DNA of 58,663 nt from Oscillospiraceae bacterium (GCA_017550285.1 JAFZPP010000031.1:1-58663); one strand, 5' to 3'; positions 32,866 to 42,320 are shown, counted from the first letter of the stretch. The notes: generated from the letters alone by a model not told the origin. Numbers and translations: made by a program.

Positions 32866-33786
32866 TCAGCGCTTCCATTTCAGCATCCGCTTCTGGAATG
32901 CGTTGAACAGAAACGTCACCGCAATGACTACGATACCGATGACAAGCAATCCGGTGATTGTGCGCGTGTAGTCGCCGAAATCGGAATAATACTTGACATA
33001 ATATCCCATGCCGTCGCGTGCGCCGATCATCTCTGCCGAGGTCAGCAGAATGAACGAGACACTCAGACCTTGATTGCAGCCGAGGAAAATCTGCGGCAGC
33101 GCAGCCGGAAGTATCACTGAGAAAAGCATTTCCGGCTTCGGCACATTCAGTACCTTGGCAGAATCAATGATGCGCTGGTCAACGTGCATCACGCCGCTCA
33201 TTGTTCCGGCAAAGACCGGCCAGAAGGTCGCCAGAAAAATCACGAATACGGAGACCGACTGGAAAGTCGGCAGCAGCGCAATGCCGTAGGGGATATACAC
33301 AATCGGCGGGATCGAGCTGAAAAACTTGGAGATATAGGTTGCAGCGCCGCCGAGACGGGCATTCCAGCCGAGGAACAGTCCGAGCGGAACTGCAACAGCC
33401 GATGCAAGGATGAAGCCCTTGACCGTAATCCCGAGCGAGCTCCGGATATTGATAATGATTTTCTCCCTGTCCTCCGCAAACTGATGCAGCACCTTGCCCG
33501 GCGCCGGAAACAGCAGCGGATTCAGCACATTGAACTTTGCCGTTGCCAATGACCAGACTGTCAGCAGCACAAAAATGAAACCGACAATATCCAGCAGCAG
33601 TGAAAGGCTCTCCTTTTTCTTGATCAGAAAGCTCAGGATCAGCGTAACTGCTTCCAGACCGAATGCAAAGGCAATCAGTGCACCGGTGAATACATCCTTG
33701 TCCGATTTGTCAGGCAAAAGCTGCACAAGCAGCAGAATCACGAACAAAAGATGCGTCACGCGGAGCAGGCGGTTTTTCAGTGTCAT
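32866..33786 (-). CDS. NitT/TauT-type ABC transporter permease
   Basis: The 306-residue membrane protein has the binding-protein-dependent permease core. The EAA-type loop reads RIIDSAKVLNVPK, then a PQIFLGCNQGLS stretch as in SsuC/TauC permeases. An extra hydrophobic pair at the N-terminus lengthens it. The start overlaps the ATPase gene by 4 bp. The whole operon runs lipoprotein, ATPase, permease. The ligand is not apparent from the sequence. Confidence 0.9.
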   Translation of the reverse strand: MTLKNRLLRVTHLLFVILLLVQLLPDKSDKDVFTGALIAFAFGLEAVTLILSFLIKKKESLSLLLDIVGFIFVLLTVWSLATAKFNVLNPLLFPAPGKVLHQFAEDREKIIINIRSSLGITVKGFILASAVAVPLGLFLGWNARLGGAATYISKFFSSIPPIVYIPYGIALLPTFQSVSVFVIFLATFWPVFAGTMSGVMHVDQRIIDSAKVLNVPKPEMLFSVILPAALPQIFLGCNQGLSVSFILLTSAEMIGARDGMGYYVKYYSDFGDYTRTITGLLVIGIVVIAVTFLFNAFQKRMLKWKR

Positions 33787-34601
33787 AGGACAACCTCCTC
33801 TCCGCCGATGCGTGCCGCGACATCCTGATAGAGCAGCGAGAGCAGCCGGTTGCGGAATCTGCCGTATTCCTCGGTTTTCACGAGCTCTGCACGGCTGCGC
33901 GGACGTTCAAACGGCACCTTGACGATCTCATTGACCGTTCCCGGATGCGATGTCAGCACGACAATCTTATCCGAGAGCAGAATCGCCTCGTCAATATCAT
34001 GCGTGACGAATACGACCGTCTTGCGCTTATCCTTATGGTCGCCCTCCCAGAGCGAGAGCAGCAGTTCCTGCAATACCACACGGTTTTTCGCGTCAATCGC
34101 ACTGAACGGTTCGTCCATCAGCAGAATCTCGGTGTTCATTGCAAGCGCACGGGCGATTGCAGCGCGCTGCTGCATACCGCCGGAAAGCTGCGACGGGTAT
34201 TTCTTGCCGAATTCCGCAAGACCGACCTTGCCTAAAAATTCATCCGCAATCTCGAGACGCTCTTTTCTGCTGAGCTCATGCCGCGCCTGCTTGATGCCGA
34301 AGGCGATATTGCTGCGGGTTGTCATCCACGGAAACAGCGAATAATGCTGGAATACGACGCCGCGTTCTCTGCCGGTACCGTGCAGCGGCGCACCGTCGAT
34401 CTCGACCGTGCCGCCTGCCGCCTGATACAGCCCTTCCAGTACACTGAGCAGCGTGGATTTTCCGCAGCCGCTCGCACCGATGACGCTGACAAATTCTCCT
34501 GCACCGACGCCGAAGGATACATCGTGCAGCGCATTGAAGGTTCTGCCGCGCTCGGTATAGTCAACCGTCAGATTTTTGATCTCGATTTTATTCGTAGACA
34601 T
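33783..34601 (-). CDS. NitT/TauT-type ABC transporter ATPase
   Basis: The 272-residue ATPase has Walker A GASGCGKST, Q-loop, signature LSGGMQQRAAIARAL, Walker B ILLMDEPFSA and the His loop VTHDIDEA. It resembles SsuB/TauB. The start at 34601 follows GGAGGAG; 14 bp overlap the lipoprotein gene, consistent with coupled expression. Confidence 0.94.
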   Translation of the reverse strand: MSTNKIEIKNLTVDYTERGRTFNALHDVSFGVGAGEFVSVIGASGCGKSTLLSVLEGLYQAAGGTVEIDGAPLHGTGRERGVVFQHYSLFPWMTTRSNIAFGIKQARHELSRKERLEIADEFLGKVGLAEFGKKYPSQLSGGMQQRAAIARALAMNTEILLMDEPFSAIDAKNRVVLQELLLSLWEGDHKDKRKTVVFVTHDIDEAILLSDKIVVLTSHPGTVNEIVKVPFERPRSRAELVKTEEYGRFRNRLLSLLYQDVAARIGGEEVVL

Positions 34602-35811
34602 TGAAATGCTCCTCCAATGATTTGTAGATATCATCGGAGCCTTCGGCGAGAATGCTGTCCAGAGCCGCCTTGTAGATATCGGTGTTATACAGCGGTTCGA
34701 TGTCATAATCCTCCGTATAACCAAGCGCTACAATCGTATCCTTCAGCGTCAGCGTGCCCTTTTTGTCCGGATCGGGACTGGATACGCTGTAGCCGCCGTA
34801 AACCTCCGTTTCGATAAATTCCTCATCAATGTCGATGTACTTTTTCACATCGGCGATTGTCTTTTCCTGGTTTTCCTGCGTCAGATGATACGCCTTGATG
34901 AATGCGCGTTCCAGTGCGGTAAAGGTATTCGGATTCGCCTTGACCGCAGCCGTGGACGCGACCTGCCGGCAGCAGGGCTGATTCTCAAGCGCCTTTTCAT
35001 GTGCGCAGTAGTAGACGACCTTATAGCCCTGCGATTTTGCAAGGGATGCATACGGCGAATAAACCGATGCGGCATCAATCGTCTGATTCGAGAGCGCTGC
35101 ATAGGCGTCCTTCTGGCTGTCGAAATAGACGATGTTGACCTTGTCTTCGCCCTCGCCGATTTCAATGTTCGCATTTCGCAGCAGGATTTGCAGCTCGGCA
35201 TCCTGCACGCTGTTTTTCACTGATGCGACATTTCTGCCCTTGAGGATTTCGACGCCCTGTTCATCTTCCTCCGCGTATTCGGATTTGATAACATAGCCGT
35301 GACCGTTCGTCATTGCGCCGCCGATGATCGAGACATCATGTCCCTGACTCTGGAAGGTCAGCGTCGGGACGGAGCCGATGAATGCCACATCGAGCTTGCC
35401 GGATTCCAGACCGTTGACGAGCTCGCCTGCGCTGGAAAACTGTGTCAGCGTGACGTTCAGACCTTCTTCGGCGAAGTAGCCTTCCTCTGCTGCAACGAAT
35501 GCAAGCAGATGCGCAGTCGAATTGAGATAGCCGAGATTGAGATCAGCCTTTTCCGGTGCTGCGGTCTGTGCGGATTCTGCATCGGATTTGTTTTTGCAGC
35601 AATCCTTCTCACCGGATTTGTCCTTGCAGCAGTCAGAAACGCTGTCGCCTCCGCAGCAGTCCGGCACCTCGGAACTTTCATTGACGGTTTCAGCCGCATC
35701 GGTTTTCGGTGTATCATAACCGACAGACTGTTCGGAATTGTTCAGTGCGCCGCAGCCGGATAAAAGTGCAAGCGATGCAAGGACTGCGGTCAGCTTTGTA
35801 TACTTTTTCAT
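34588..35811 (-). CDS. Substrate-binding lipoprotein of the NitT/TauT type with a Cys-Cys-rich linker
   Basis: The 407-residue precursor has the lipobox LLSGC (Cys20) and, after residue 90, a fold like SsuA/NrtA binding proteins. It contains GYLNSTAHLLAFVAAEEGYF and LDVAFIGSVPTL. Between anchor and binding domain are three Cys-Cys pairs at residues 52-53, 61-62 and 71-72, set in Asp/Lys/Gly-rich sequence. Another Cys-Cys pair occurs in ENQPCCRQ. Such a linker is unusual for this family and could bind metal or form disulfides. The operator-bearing promoter at 35950-36006 drives the operon. Confidence 0.88.
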   Translation of the reverse strand: MKKYTKLTAVLASLALLSGCGALNNSEQSVGYDTPKTDAAETVNESSEVPDCCGGDSVSDCCKDKSGEKDCCKNKSDAESAQTAAPEKADLNLGYLNSTAHLLAFVAAEEGYFAEEGLNVTLTQFSSAGELVNGLESGKLDVAFIGSVPTLTFQSQGHDVSIIGGAMTNGHGYVIKSEYAEEDEQGVEILKGRNVASVKNSVQDAELQILLRNANIEIGEGEDKVNIVYFDSQKDAYAALSNQTIDAASVYSPYASLAKSQGYKVVYYCAHEKALENQPCCRQVASTAAVKANPNTFTALERAFIKAYHLTQENQEKTIADVKKYIDIDEEFIETEVYGGYSVSSPDPDKKGTLTLKDTIVALGYTEDYDIEPLYNTDIYKAALDSILAEGSDDIYKSLEEHFNVYE

Positions 35812-35949
35812 AAATCAAATTTACCTTTCTTATTTTCAGATTTCATGCGGACGGTTTATTGTGATTGCAGACATCGCATTCGCTCCGAAAAGCTCAGATA
35901 AACCGGATTCAGATTCATTGGATTCACTCCCTGTTGTTGGTATGTGTAT

Positions 35950-36006
35950 ATCATAGCATACATATAGGAATTTGTCCAATACAGATTGACGATAGGCAGT
36001 TATCGG
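35950..36006 (-). promoter_or_regulatory. ABC operon promoter with bipartite operator
   Basis: On the minus strand the -35 is TTGGAC, the spacer 18 bp and the -10 TATGAT. Upstream CCGATAACTG (complement of 35997-36006) and GTATTGGACAA (35972-35982) are 14 bases apart, exactly as before the oxidoreductase operon. Confidence 0.72.
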
Positions 36007-36119
36007 AAAAATCTATGGATCATCAGACCGTCAGCAAAGGTTTTTTCTGCACGCTGCTTTCCTTCATGCAGCATCAACTGTCGTATTCTGCTTTTTTTCT
36101 GTCGGGAAGTCGCAGATGC

Positions 36120-36148
36120 TTGACGCTGCACGGAAAGTATGCTATACT
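36120..36148 (+). promoter_or_regulatory. Promoter of the CE1 dockerin esterase gene
   Basis: TTGACG, 17 bp, TATACT with TGC before the -10. The leader to 36349 is about 195 bases; no known riboswitch or convincing small ORF was seen in it. The 540-base gap from 35812 to 36348 otherwise holds only the divergent ABC promoter. Confidence 0.7.
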
Positions 36149-36348
36149 GAATTTAATCGCATCCTGTATGCTGATTGTACGGCGAAAAGAGAATCAGAGA
36201 ACGAATGGAAAACGGAACAGGATATCTGTCTGTGACGGTGTAATGTCCATCCGATTTTATCCGGAACATATGCTGCTCCCTGCTTGAAATGTACATGTGT
36301 TCCGCAGAGAAACAGTCCGAACAACATGGAAAACAGGAGGAAATCAAT

Positions 36349-37905
36349 ATGAAACGCAAACTGACATGTCTGGCAGCTTTTTTGCTGGCAGCGAACAGCA
36401 TTTTTCCCGTGTCAGCCGCGGAAACCGAGCTGCTGCACAGCGGTTTTGAGGAAGGGCTTTCCGGCTGGCAGGCACGCGGCGGCGCAAGCGTTGCAGTCTC
36501 CTCGGACGCTGCGGCAGAGGGCGCTGCATCTGCGCTGGTCTCAAACCGCAGCGATGCATGGAACGGCATTTCCTATGCCGTCGGCAGCATCTGTCCTGCC
36601 GGTACAAAATGCAGCGTAACGGCGCAGGTCATGCAGAAATCCGGCGAATCCGTACATTTCAAGATGACGATGCAGTACGGCAGCGGAAACAGTGCGGTCT
36701 ATGACACCTTTGCCGAGGGCGATGCGGCAGACGGCGAATGGCTCAGGCTCTCCGCCGAGAATTATACCGTCGGCGACGGCAGTGATCCGGTGCTCTATAT
36801 CGAGACCGAAGGCTCAACCTGTGATTTTTATCTCGATGAGGCGGTCGTGATCCGAACCGGCAGAGCACCCTCTCAGCCAGGAAAATACAAGCAGGGTGAT
36901 GCGGACCATAACGGCAAGGTCGAAGCTGCGGATGCGAACGTGCTCTGTGATTATCTGCTGACAAAGGACAGCGATGTCTACGAGGATACTGCCGATCTCG
37001 ACGGCGACGGCGCACTGACGGCGACGGATCTCTCCATGCTCAAGGATATGATTCTGAATCCGCCGCCTGAGCCCGAGCATGATACGGATTATATGTCGAA
37101 AATCCGCGATCAGGTTACGCCGAATGTTCCTTCCTCCGCACTGGGCAAAGCGGAGGGCACGCTCGAGCACATCACCTATTTCTCCAAGACGGCGAACCGT
37201 GACAAGGGCGCGAATGTCTGGCTGCCGCCGGGATATGATAAGAACGAGAAATATCCGGTTTTCTATGTCAACCACGGCTACGGCGGCGATGAATCCGCAA
37301 TGGTCAACGGCATGGGCGTCCGCGAAATCGCAACCAGTCTCATCAAGAGCGGCGATGCGGTTCCGATGATCATTGTATTCACCGACCAGTATTCCGACCC
37401 CGCACATCCGAAGCAGACCGGCAACGGTCAGGCGGACGTTTACGGCTACGATCTCTTTGTCGAGGATTTGCCGGGCAGCCTGATGCCCTATATCGAGGAG
37501 CATTATCCGGTCAAGACGGGGCGTGAGAATACCGCGATTGCAGGCTTCTCCATGGGCGGCAGAGAGTCGCTCTATATCGGCATGAAGTGCTGCGACAAGA
37601 TCGGTTATATCGGTGCGGGCGCACCGGCGCCGGGCATCTTCAAGACGAAGGATCAGTTCATGGATCATCCGGGCGTCATGACGAAGGAGGAGATCCGCAT
37701 TGATCCGCCGTATTCGCCGTATCTGCTGCTGATCGCGGGCGGTACGAGCGACAATATGGTCGGCACCTTCCCCGACCAGTATCATCAGCTCTTTGATGAG
37801 CACGGAACGGAAAACATCTTCCTTTCGGTGCCGGGCGGCGGACATGACAGCAAGACCGTCACGCCGATGATGTACAATTTCATCCGGTTTATTTTCAAGG
37901 CATAA
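36349..37905 (+). CDS. Cellulosomal CBM-dockerin-CE1 esterase (feruloyl or acetylxylan esterase)
   Basis: The 518-residue precursor has a signal peptide ending near VSAAE. Residues 25-180 resemble a CBM4/9/22-type beta-sandwich (a GFEEGLSGWQARGG start). A type I dockerin (about 184-240) has loops DADHNGKVEAAD and DLDGDGALTATD. The C-terminal esterase (about 245-518) is of the CE1/esterase D type with nucleophile motif GFSMGG and a GGGHDS region for the catalytic His. Such enzymes cut ferulate or acetyl esters on xylan. The start at 36349 follows CAGGAGG. Confidence 0.9.
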   Translation: MKRKLTCLAAFLLAANSIFPVSAAETELLHSGFEEGLSGWQARGGASVAVSSDAAAEGAASALVSNRSDAWNGISYAVGSICPAGTKCSVTAQVMQKSGESVHFKMTMQYGSGNSAVYDTFAEGDAADGEWLRLSAENYTVGDGSDPVLYIETEGSTCDFYLDEAVVIRTGRAPSQPGKYKQGDADHNGKVEAADANVLCDYLLTKDSDVYEDTADLDGDGALTATDLSMLKDMILNPPPEPEHDTDYMSKIRDQVTPNVPSSALGKAEGTLEHITYFSKTANRDKGANVWLPPGYDKNEKYPVFYVNHGYGGDESAMVNGMGVREIATSLIKSGDAVPMIIVFTDQYSDPAHPKQTGNGQADVYGYDLFVEDLPGSLMPYIEEHYPVKTGRENTAIAGFSMGGRESLYIGMKCCDKIGYIGAGAPAPGIFKTKDQFMDHPGVMTKEEIRIDPPYSPYLLLIAGGTSDNMVGTFPDQYHQLFDEHGTENIFLSVPGGGHDSKTVTPMMYNFIRFIFKA

Positions 37906-37913
37906 TGCATCAC

Positions 37914-37957
37914 AAAGCCGCTGAAATCTGCTTTACTGCATGATTTCAGCGGCTTTT
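37914..37957 (+). terminator. Terminator of the CE1 esterase gene
   Basis: AAGCCGCTGAAATC and GATTTCAGCGGCTT form a 14-bp stem followed by TTCTG. Confidence 0.85.
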
Positions 37958-37993
37958 CTGCAATATGCGGAATGGTAAAGATTCCGCCGTATA

Positions 37994-38032
37994 CGAATCC
38001 CGCCGCCTGCATTGCGCAAGCGGCGGGATTCG
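37994..38032. repeat. Inverted repeat between convergent genes
   Basis: CGAATCCCGCCGC and GCGGCGGGATTCG are perfect 13-base arms 13 bases apart. No T-run follows on the minus strand, so it is a weak terminator candidate for the phosphatase gene ending at 38078. Confidence 0.6.
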
Positions 38033-38077
38033 TTATGAGCAAGAGACTTATTCGTGACCTGATAATCGGAAATGCAA

Positions 38078-40390
38078 TCAGCCTTCCAGATAGAGCGCTT
38101 TCAGCGTCTGGAAATCAGCATCGGTCAGACCGACCTTTTCGCGGAGGAAGCCCTTGACGGAGCCGTACTGTGCGGTAAAGTCGTCAAGATTCCGCTCCAT
38201 GATCTCCGGATAGACTGCTGCGGAATAGATGATGTTATAGCGCAGCTCCGGATCATCGGTATATGCTTCTGCCGCTGCGGTCGTCTCAGCGATCTTATCG
38301 GCATTTGCAATGTTGGACATCAGATAATCCTGCATGATGACATCTCTGTCGAAATCCAGTGCACTGAGCAGCAGCGCCGAAACGATACCGGTTCTGTCCT
38401 TGCCGCCTGCGCAGTGGAACAGGACTGCTGCATCCTCCGGCTTATTGAGGAAAATCTCAAATGCCTGACGGTAATATTCCGCAGCTTCATCGGACTCGAA
38501 ATATGCAATACTTCTTTCCGCATTGATGACGCCGACCTCGGACTGGAAGATTGCAAGTGCAAGGCTTCCGCCCGGCTTGCCTGCATTGCGCTGGAGCTCC
38601 AGCATTCTTGCGTAGAGGTCTGCATTCTGCGAGAAGACCGACTCTGCATATGCCTTGCTGGGCGACATCGGCAGATTGTGGTGCACAGCACCCGGGATTT
38701 CCTTGTCAATCGTATTCGGATTCAGCTCACGGTCATAGCGGAAATCCATGATATCCGAAACCTTGTACTTATTCTGGAGTGCCTGAATGCCTCTGTCCTG
38801 AATATGGGAGAGATTTGCGGTGCGGAGCAGGACATTCTGCTTGATTGCCTTGCCTTCCTTATTGATATAGCCGCCGAGCTGGCGCGCATTGGAAACGCCC
38901 GGCAGATCACGGAGCACCTGCTTGCTGTAATCCAGTGTCTGCTCCGGCTTCCAGAGCCCTGTGCCGAAGAATACATTATTGAAGAACTGGCTTGTACGCT
39001 CTGCACCGAGGCACATATTGAAGATTGCGGTCGATACGCCCGGATTGCTGATCAGATGATCGACATAATCCTGTGTCTTATAGTATCTTGCGATGCGCTG
39101 TGCTTCGCTGAGATCAGGCGATGTTTTGGATGCATCGAGCGTAATCCGGAAGCTGTCATAGAGCATCTGGCTGATTGCTGCATCGTCCTTATAGGTCGTT
39201 GCCTTGAACAGACCCATGGTGCGAACCTCATCGAACCAGCCCGGTGTCGGCGGCTGATCTGCATACTGTGCATATTTTGTTTGCAGCGGCCGGAGCGCCT
39301 CGAATGCCGGAATGTTCTCGTCGCCGTTGATGCCGAGACCGTAGAACTCGATATAGGAGACTCTGCCTTCGCCGTTGAACATATAGTCCGTGGAGATCAG
39401 AGGCAAATCCTTGTTGAACGGCGTCAGGACGATAGTGCTCATCTGCTGCATGCCGTCCGTCTTCATGACTGAAAGATTGCCGTATCCCTCAACCTCGTAC
39501 TGCTGCACCTCGAAGTCCAGCGTGACCATGAAGCCCGGAGCCAGCGGCGCCGTCATGCTGATGTTTGCGAATTCGCCCGCATCCAGCGGTTTGACGTTGT
39601 AATACTGCGAAATCATTTTCAGGATGTTGTCGGCTTCGACGTCCATCATGTAGCTGTTGAACTTCGCAATATAGGATGCCTTGGTTTCCGAATCGGTGCC
39701 GACTGTATCGGCGTATGATCGTCCGTAGTTTGCGTTGACATTGTTTGCGTTCAGCGTGATTGTATCCGCGATAATGACAGTATTGTTCAGGTTGATGTTA
39801 TTCGCCGTAATGGTGACTTTGCCGAGCGGCGCATAGATCAGACCCGTCATGCTGACATTGTTGCAGTCGATGCTGATATCGCCGAATTCCGAATAGAGGA
39901 CGGCATTGTTGAAATTGCTGACATTGCCGCTGATGCTGATATCGGCATCGGCACGGACGGATGCGTTCATATTGATATTGCCCTTGAAGCAGGCTTCTCC
40001 GGCGACATCATAGGTCGTATTGAGGTTGATGTTATGATCGGAAAGACTGAGCGCCTCCGCCGCTCTTGCATTGGAGAAATAGCGGCTGCCGATCTTTTCG
40101 CTGACAAACGGCATATCCATTGCCGCATGCTCTTTCTTTGTGCCGTTGATATTCGCTTTTCTGCCGGTGACGATTGTACCGTTCGCGGCGACGCTTCCGT
40201 TCATGCAGAGATGCTTTGCATTGACGGTCAGCGCGCCGGCTGCATCTGATCCGGCAAACATTGTATAGGGGAAGGCGGTGTTACCTGCTGCTTTCGCACA
40301 GATCATGGCGGAGTACGCACATGTTGAGGTCATTGCCGTTATCAGCGCGGTAACGGCTGCGGATGCCTTCTTGACGCTTTGCCTTTTCAT
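38078..40390 (-). CDS. Secreted tyrosine-phosphatase-like protein with a beta-helical N-terminal region
   Basis: The 770-residue precursor has a long signal peptide. Residues about 45-240 repeat short units such as NNVSMTGLIYAPLGKVTITAN, typical of a right-handed beta-helix or polymer-forming module. The C-terminal third is a protein tyrosine/lipid phosphatase of the Y_phosphatase3 type, with catalytic P-loop HCAGGKDRTG (Cys660, Arg666) and an early NARQLGG motif. The CX5R motif is intact, so it is probably active. The start at 40390 follows AAGGAG. Related secreted bacterial phosphatases act on phosphotyrosine or phosphoinositides, and some help host interaction. The combination with a beta-helix is unusual. 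Confidence 0.82.
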   Translation of the reverse strand: MKRQSVKKASAAVTALITAMTSTCAYSAMICAKAAGNTAFPYTMFAGSDAAGALTVNAKHLCMNGSVAANGTIVTGRKANINGTKKEHAAMDMPFVSEKIGSRYFSNARAAEALSLSDHNINLNTTYDVAGEACFKGNINMNASVRADADISISGNVSNFNNAVLYSEFGDISIDCNNVSMTGLIYAPLGKVTITANNINLNNTVIIADTITLNANNVNANYGRSYADTVGTDSETKASYIAKFNSYMMDVEADNILKMISQYYNVKPLDAGEFANISMTAPLAPGFMVTLDFEVQQYEVEGYGNLSVMKTDGMQQMSTIVLTPFNKDLPLISTDYMFNGEGRVSYIEFYGLGINGDENIPAFEALRPLQTKYAQYADQPPTPGWFDEVRTMGLFKATTYKDDAAISQMLYDSFRITLDASKTSPDLSEAQRIARYYKTQDYVDHLISNPGVSTAIFNMCLGAERTSQFFNNVFFGTGLWKPEQTLDYSKQVLRDLPGVSNARQLGGYINKEGKAIKQNVLLRTANLSHIQDRGIQALQNKYKVSDIMDFRYDRELNPNTIDKEIPGAVHHNLPMSPSKAYAESVFSQNADLYARMLELQRNAGKPGGSLALAIFQSEVGVINAERSIAYFESDEAAEYYRQAFEIFLNKPEDAAVLFHCAGGKDRTGIVSALLLSALDFDRDVIMQDYLMSNIANADKIAETTAAAEAYTDDPELRYNIIYSAAVYPEIMERNLDDFTAQYGSVKGFLREKVGLTDADFQTLKALYLEG

Positions 40391-40444
40391 TTTCAAAACT
40401 CCTTTACAATGTTTTTGCAGCGATCATTTTGCGCCGCCATGATC

Positions 40445-40473
40445 ATAGTAGCACAAAATCAATCAAATGTCAA
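40445..40473 (-). promoter_or_regulatory. Promoter of the secreted phosphatase gene
   Basis: On the minus strand TTGACA, 17 bp, TACTAT with TGC before the -10. The leader is about 45 bases. Confidence 0.75.
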
Positions 40474-40576
40474 CAGGAAATTTGTCAAAATATGCCATAG
40501 TTCACGTTTTCGTATGAATCCATAGTTTTCCGGCTATAAATTGTGCAATATCACTAGTATTATATTGCGAAAAGAA

Positions 40577-40614
40577 CAAAAAACAGACAGATCATAAAAG
40601 ACCTGTCTGTTTTT
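40577..40614 (-). terminator. Terminator of the degenerate-GGDEF gene
   Basis: ACAGACAG and CTGTCTGT form the stem, flanked by A and T runs, so it can stop transcription in both directions. Confidence 0.85.
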
Positions 40615-40643
40615 CACAAATTCAAAGGAACATACTGTTTCGC

Positions 40644-41870
40644 TTATCCGAGCGGTGCCAGAAGGCTGACGCCCTGTTCAGCACAGAGCATTTTCGTCTG
40701 GCGGATGCTCTGATCGACTGCGACAAAGAGCTTGGATGCCGATTTATAGGCGTTGACCGGACAGTGGCAGAGACAGCCTGCAACGGTCAGCTGAATCGCT
40801 GCGCTCCGAACCTGCACGGGCTGTGAGAGCAGCGACATGATCTTCTGCGCCATGCCGACGGTTTTGCTCTTGGGCATCTCCTTATCAAATACCACACAGA
40901 ATTCGTCCGTTTCGGTGCTGAATACCTCGACCTGATCGCCGAAGGTTTTAATCAGCTTTTTGGACATGTAAGCGACAAAGTCATCCGCATAGTCACGGCC
41001 GAACTGCTCGTTGATGCTCTTGAAGTTATTGAAATCATACAGCACCAGCGAGATATCTTCGTTCTTCATGCGCTCGTCCAGCTCCTCGAGCATGGCGTAG
41101 CGGTTTTTCAGATTCGTGACAACATTCGTATAGGCAATCTCGACTGCCTTCTGGCGGATATTTGCCGTTTTCTGCTTGCTGGACTGCAATTCCATCGCAA
41201 ACGCCATGTCATGCTTTTTGATTCTGGAGATTGCATACAGACCTGCGGACATGGTCAGCACAAGGAACAGGATCACGAGCAGGAAGCGCTGACCGACACG
41301 GCAGAAGAACTGATAGGTTGCTTCATCCGACTCTATGAACAGTTTGTGCAGCGAAACCGTTGCATCCTCACGCAGATTTTCAATCTCGTAATTATGCAGC
41401 ACGGAGGTTTCTGCGATGCCGATTTTGACATTGTTCAGATTGCTGGCAATGGCATCGTAATAGCGGTCCGCCTTCGTCATGGTGCTCTCGAATTTCCCAG
41501 GCAGAGCGGAATCCACATGGCTCAGATTGATGGCACGGAATTTCTGCGTGGTATCGACGATATCCTGATGATAGCTGAGGATATTGTCAACGCATGCCGA
41601 GACGGTCTGCTGATCTTCGGGATGAAGCTGGATTTTCAGAATACTCTGGTTAATGTCATCGAAGCTGCCGTCAATCTTTGCAATACAGCTCAGTGCATCC
41701 TCGGCGTGCCAGAGACCGTAGCCGGTTCTGGCAAAGGCGTAGATGATTGCAGCAAGATTGACAATGGTCAGGACAATAAAAAGCAGGGAAAGGCTGCGGT
41801 ACACATTGGGATTGAAGCCTTCAAGGATTTCGTTTTGATTCCGGCTTTGTTCTTTCTCATCTTTTTTCAT
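40644..41870 (-). CDS. Membrane protein with a degenerate GGDEF domain
   Basis: The 408-residue protein has two membrane segments (about 26-47 and 195-216) framing an extracytoplasmic, mostly helical sensor of about 145 residues. The C-terminal GGDEF fold reads VFSTETDEF where active enzymes have GGDEF or similar, so diguanylate cyclase activity is unlikely. It may bind c-di-GMP or GTP, or act by dimerisation. The start at 41870 follows AGAGGAG. A leader of about 260 bases with a short peptide frame precedes it. Confidence 0.85.
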   Translation of the reverse strand: MKKDEKEQSRNQNEILEGFNPNVYRSLSLLFIVLTIVNLAAIIYAFARTGYGLWHAEDALSCIAKIDGSFDDINQSILKIQLHPEDQQTVSACVDNILSYHQDIVDTTQKFRAINLSHVDSALPGKFESTMTKADRYYDAIASNLNNVKIGIAETSVLHNYEIENLREDATVSLHKLFIESDEATYQFFCRVGQRFLLVILFLVLTMSAGLYAISRIKKHDMAFAMELQSSKQKTANIRQKAVEIAYTNVVTNLKNRYAMLEELDERMKNEDISLVLYDFNNFKSINEQFGRDYADDFVAYMSKKLIKTFGDQVEVFSTETDEFCVVFDKEMPKSKTVGMAQKIMSLLSQPVQVRSAAIQLTVAGCLCHCPVNAYKSASKLFVAVDQSIRQTKMLCAEQGVSLLAPLG

Positions 41871-42023
41871 GGTACATTCTCCTCTGTTTATGTAATGTGA
41901 TTTCAACCGGATGTTAAATGATTTTTGCAATGTGTGACTTCAGGATTGCTTTTTTCTCTCTCTAAAAAAGTATGTGTCTTAGGGGAATATTCAATTTTCA
42001 AGATACATGCACGGTGCGATTCG

Positions 42024-42056
42024 TTAACAAATGCACCGTATCACAAGGTATACCAT
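42024..42056 (-). CDS. Possible 10-residue leader peptide of the degenerate-GGDEF gene
   Basis: Encodes MVYLVIRCIC. GAGGTG lies seven bases upstream, a strong ribosome site. The following sequence can fold (GGTGC / GCACC). It might regulate the downstream gene by translation of the leader. Confidence 0.35.
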   Translation of the reverse strand: MVYLVIRCIC

Positions 42057-42135
42057 ATCGCATCACCTCAAATATGAAATTTTGCTTATATATTGGCTGG
42101 ATAGTTGAGCCAAGTTAGCCAAATTGCTCAATTGT

Positions 42136-42164
42136 ATTATAGCATTATGATATTGAAATGTCAA
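42136..42164 (-). promoter_or_regulatory. Promoter of the degenerate-GGDEF gene
   Basis: On the minus strand TTGACA, 17 bp, TATAAT with TGC before the -10; fully consensus. The leader runs from about 42128 to 41871. Confidence 0.85.
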
Positions 42165-42242
42165 TAGCTACAAGAAAATTTGAAAAAATAACATTATGAG
42201 CCGGAAAATCATCCGCCAAAAGAACTGTTTTCGGCATTCGGC

Positions 42243-42271
42243 TTGTATTTTCCTGCGGGGTGTGGTATAAT
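42243..42271 (+). promoter_or_regulatory. Promoter of the aldehyde dehydrogenase gene
   Basis: TTGTAT, 17 bp, TATAAT. Divergent from the GGDEF promoter, about 80 bp away. Confidence 0.7.
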
Positions 42272-42320
42272 ATTGCAAAGCATACCGTGTGATATGATAC
42301 AGAATGGAGGAGGGAACGCA

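Noticed and set aside
35865-36287. 140-residue plus-strand frame upstream of the CE1 esterase
   Set aside because: It spans two promoters on opposite strands and an operator and shows no family features.
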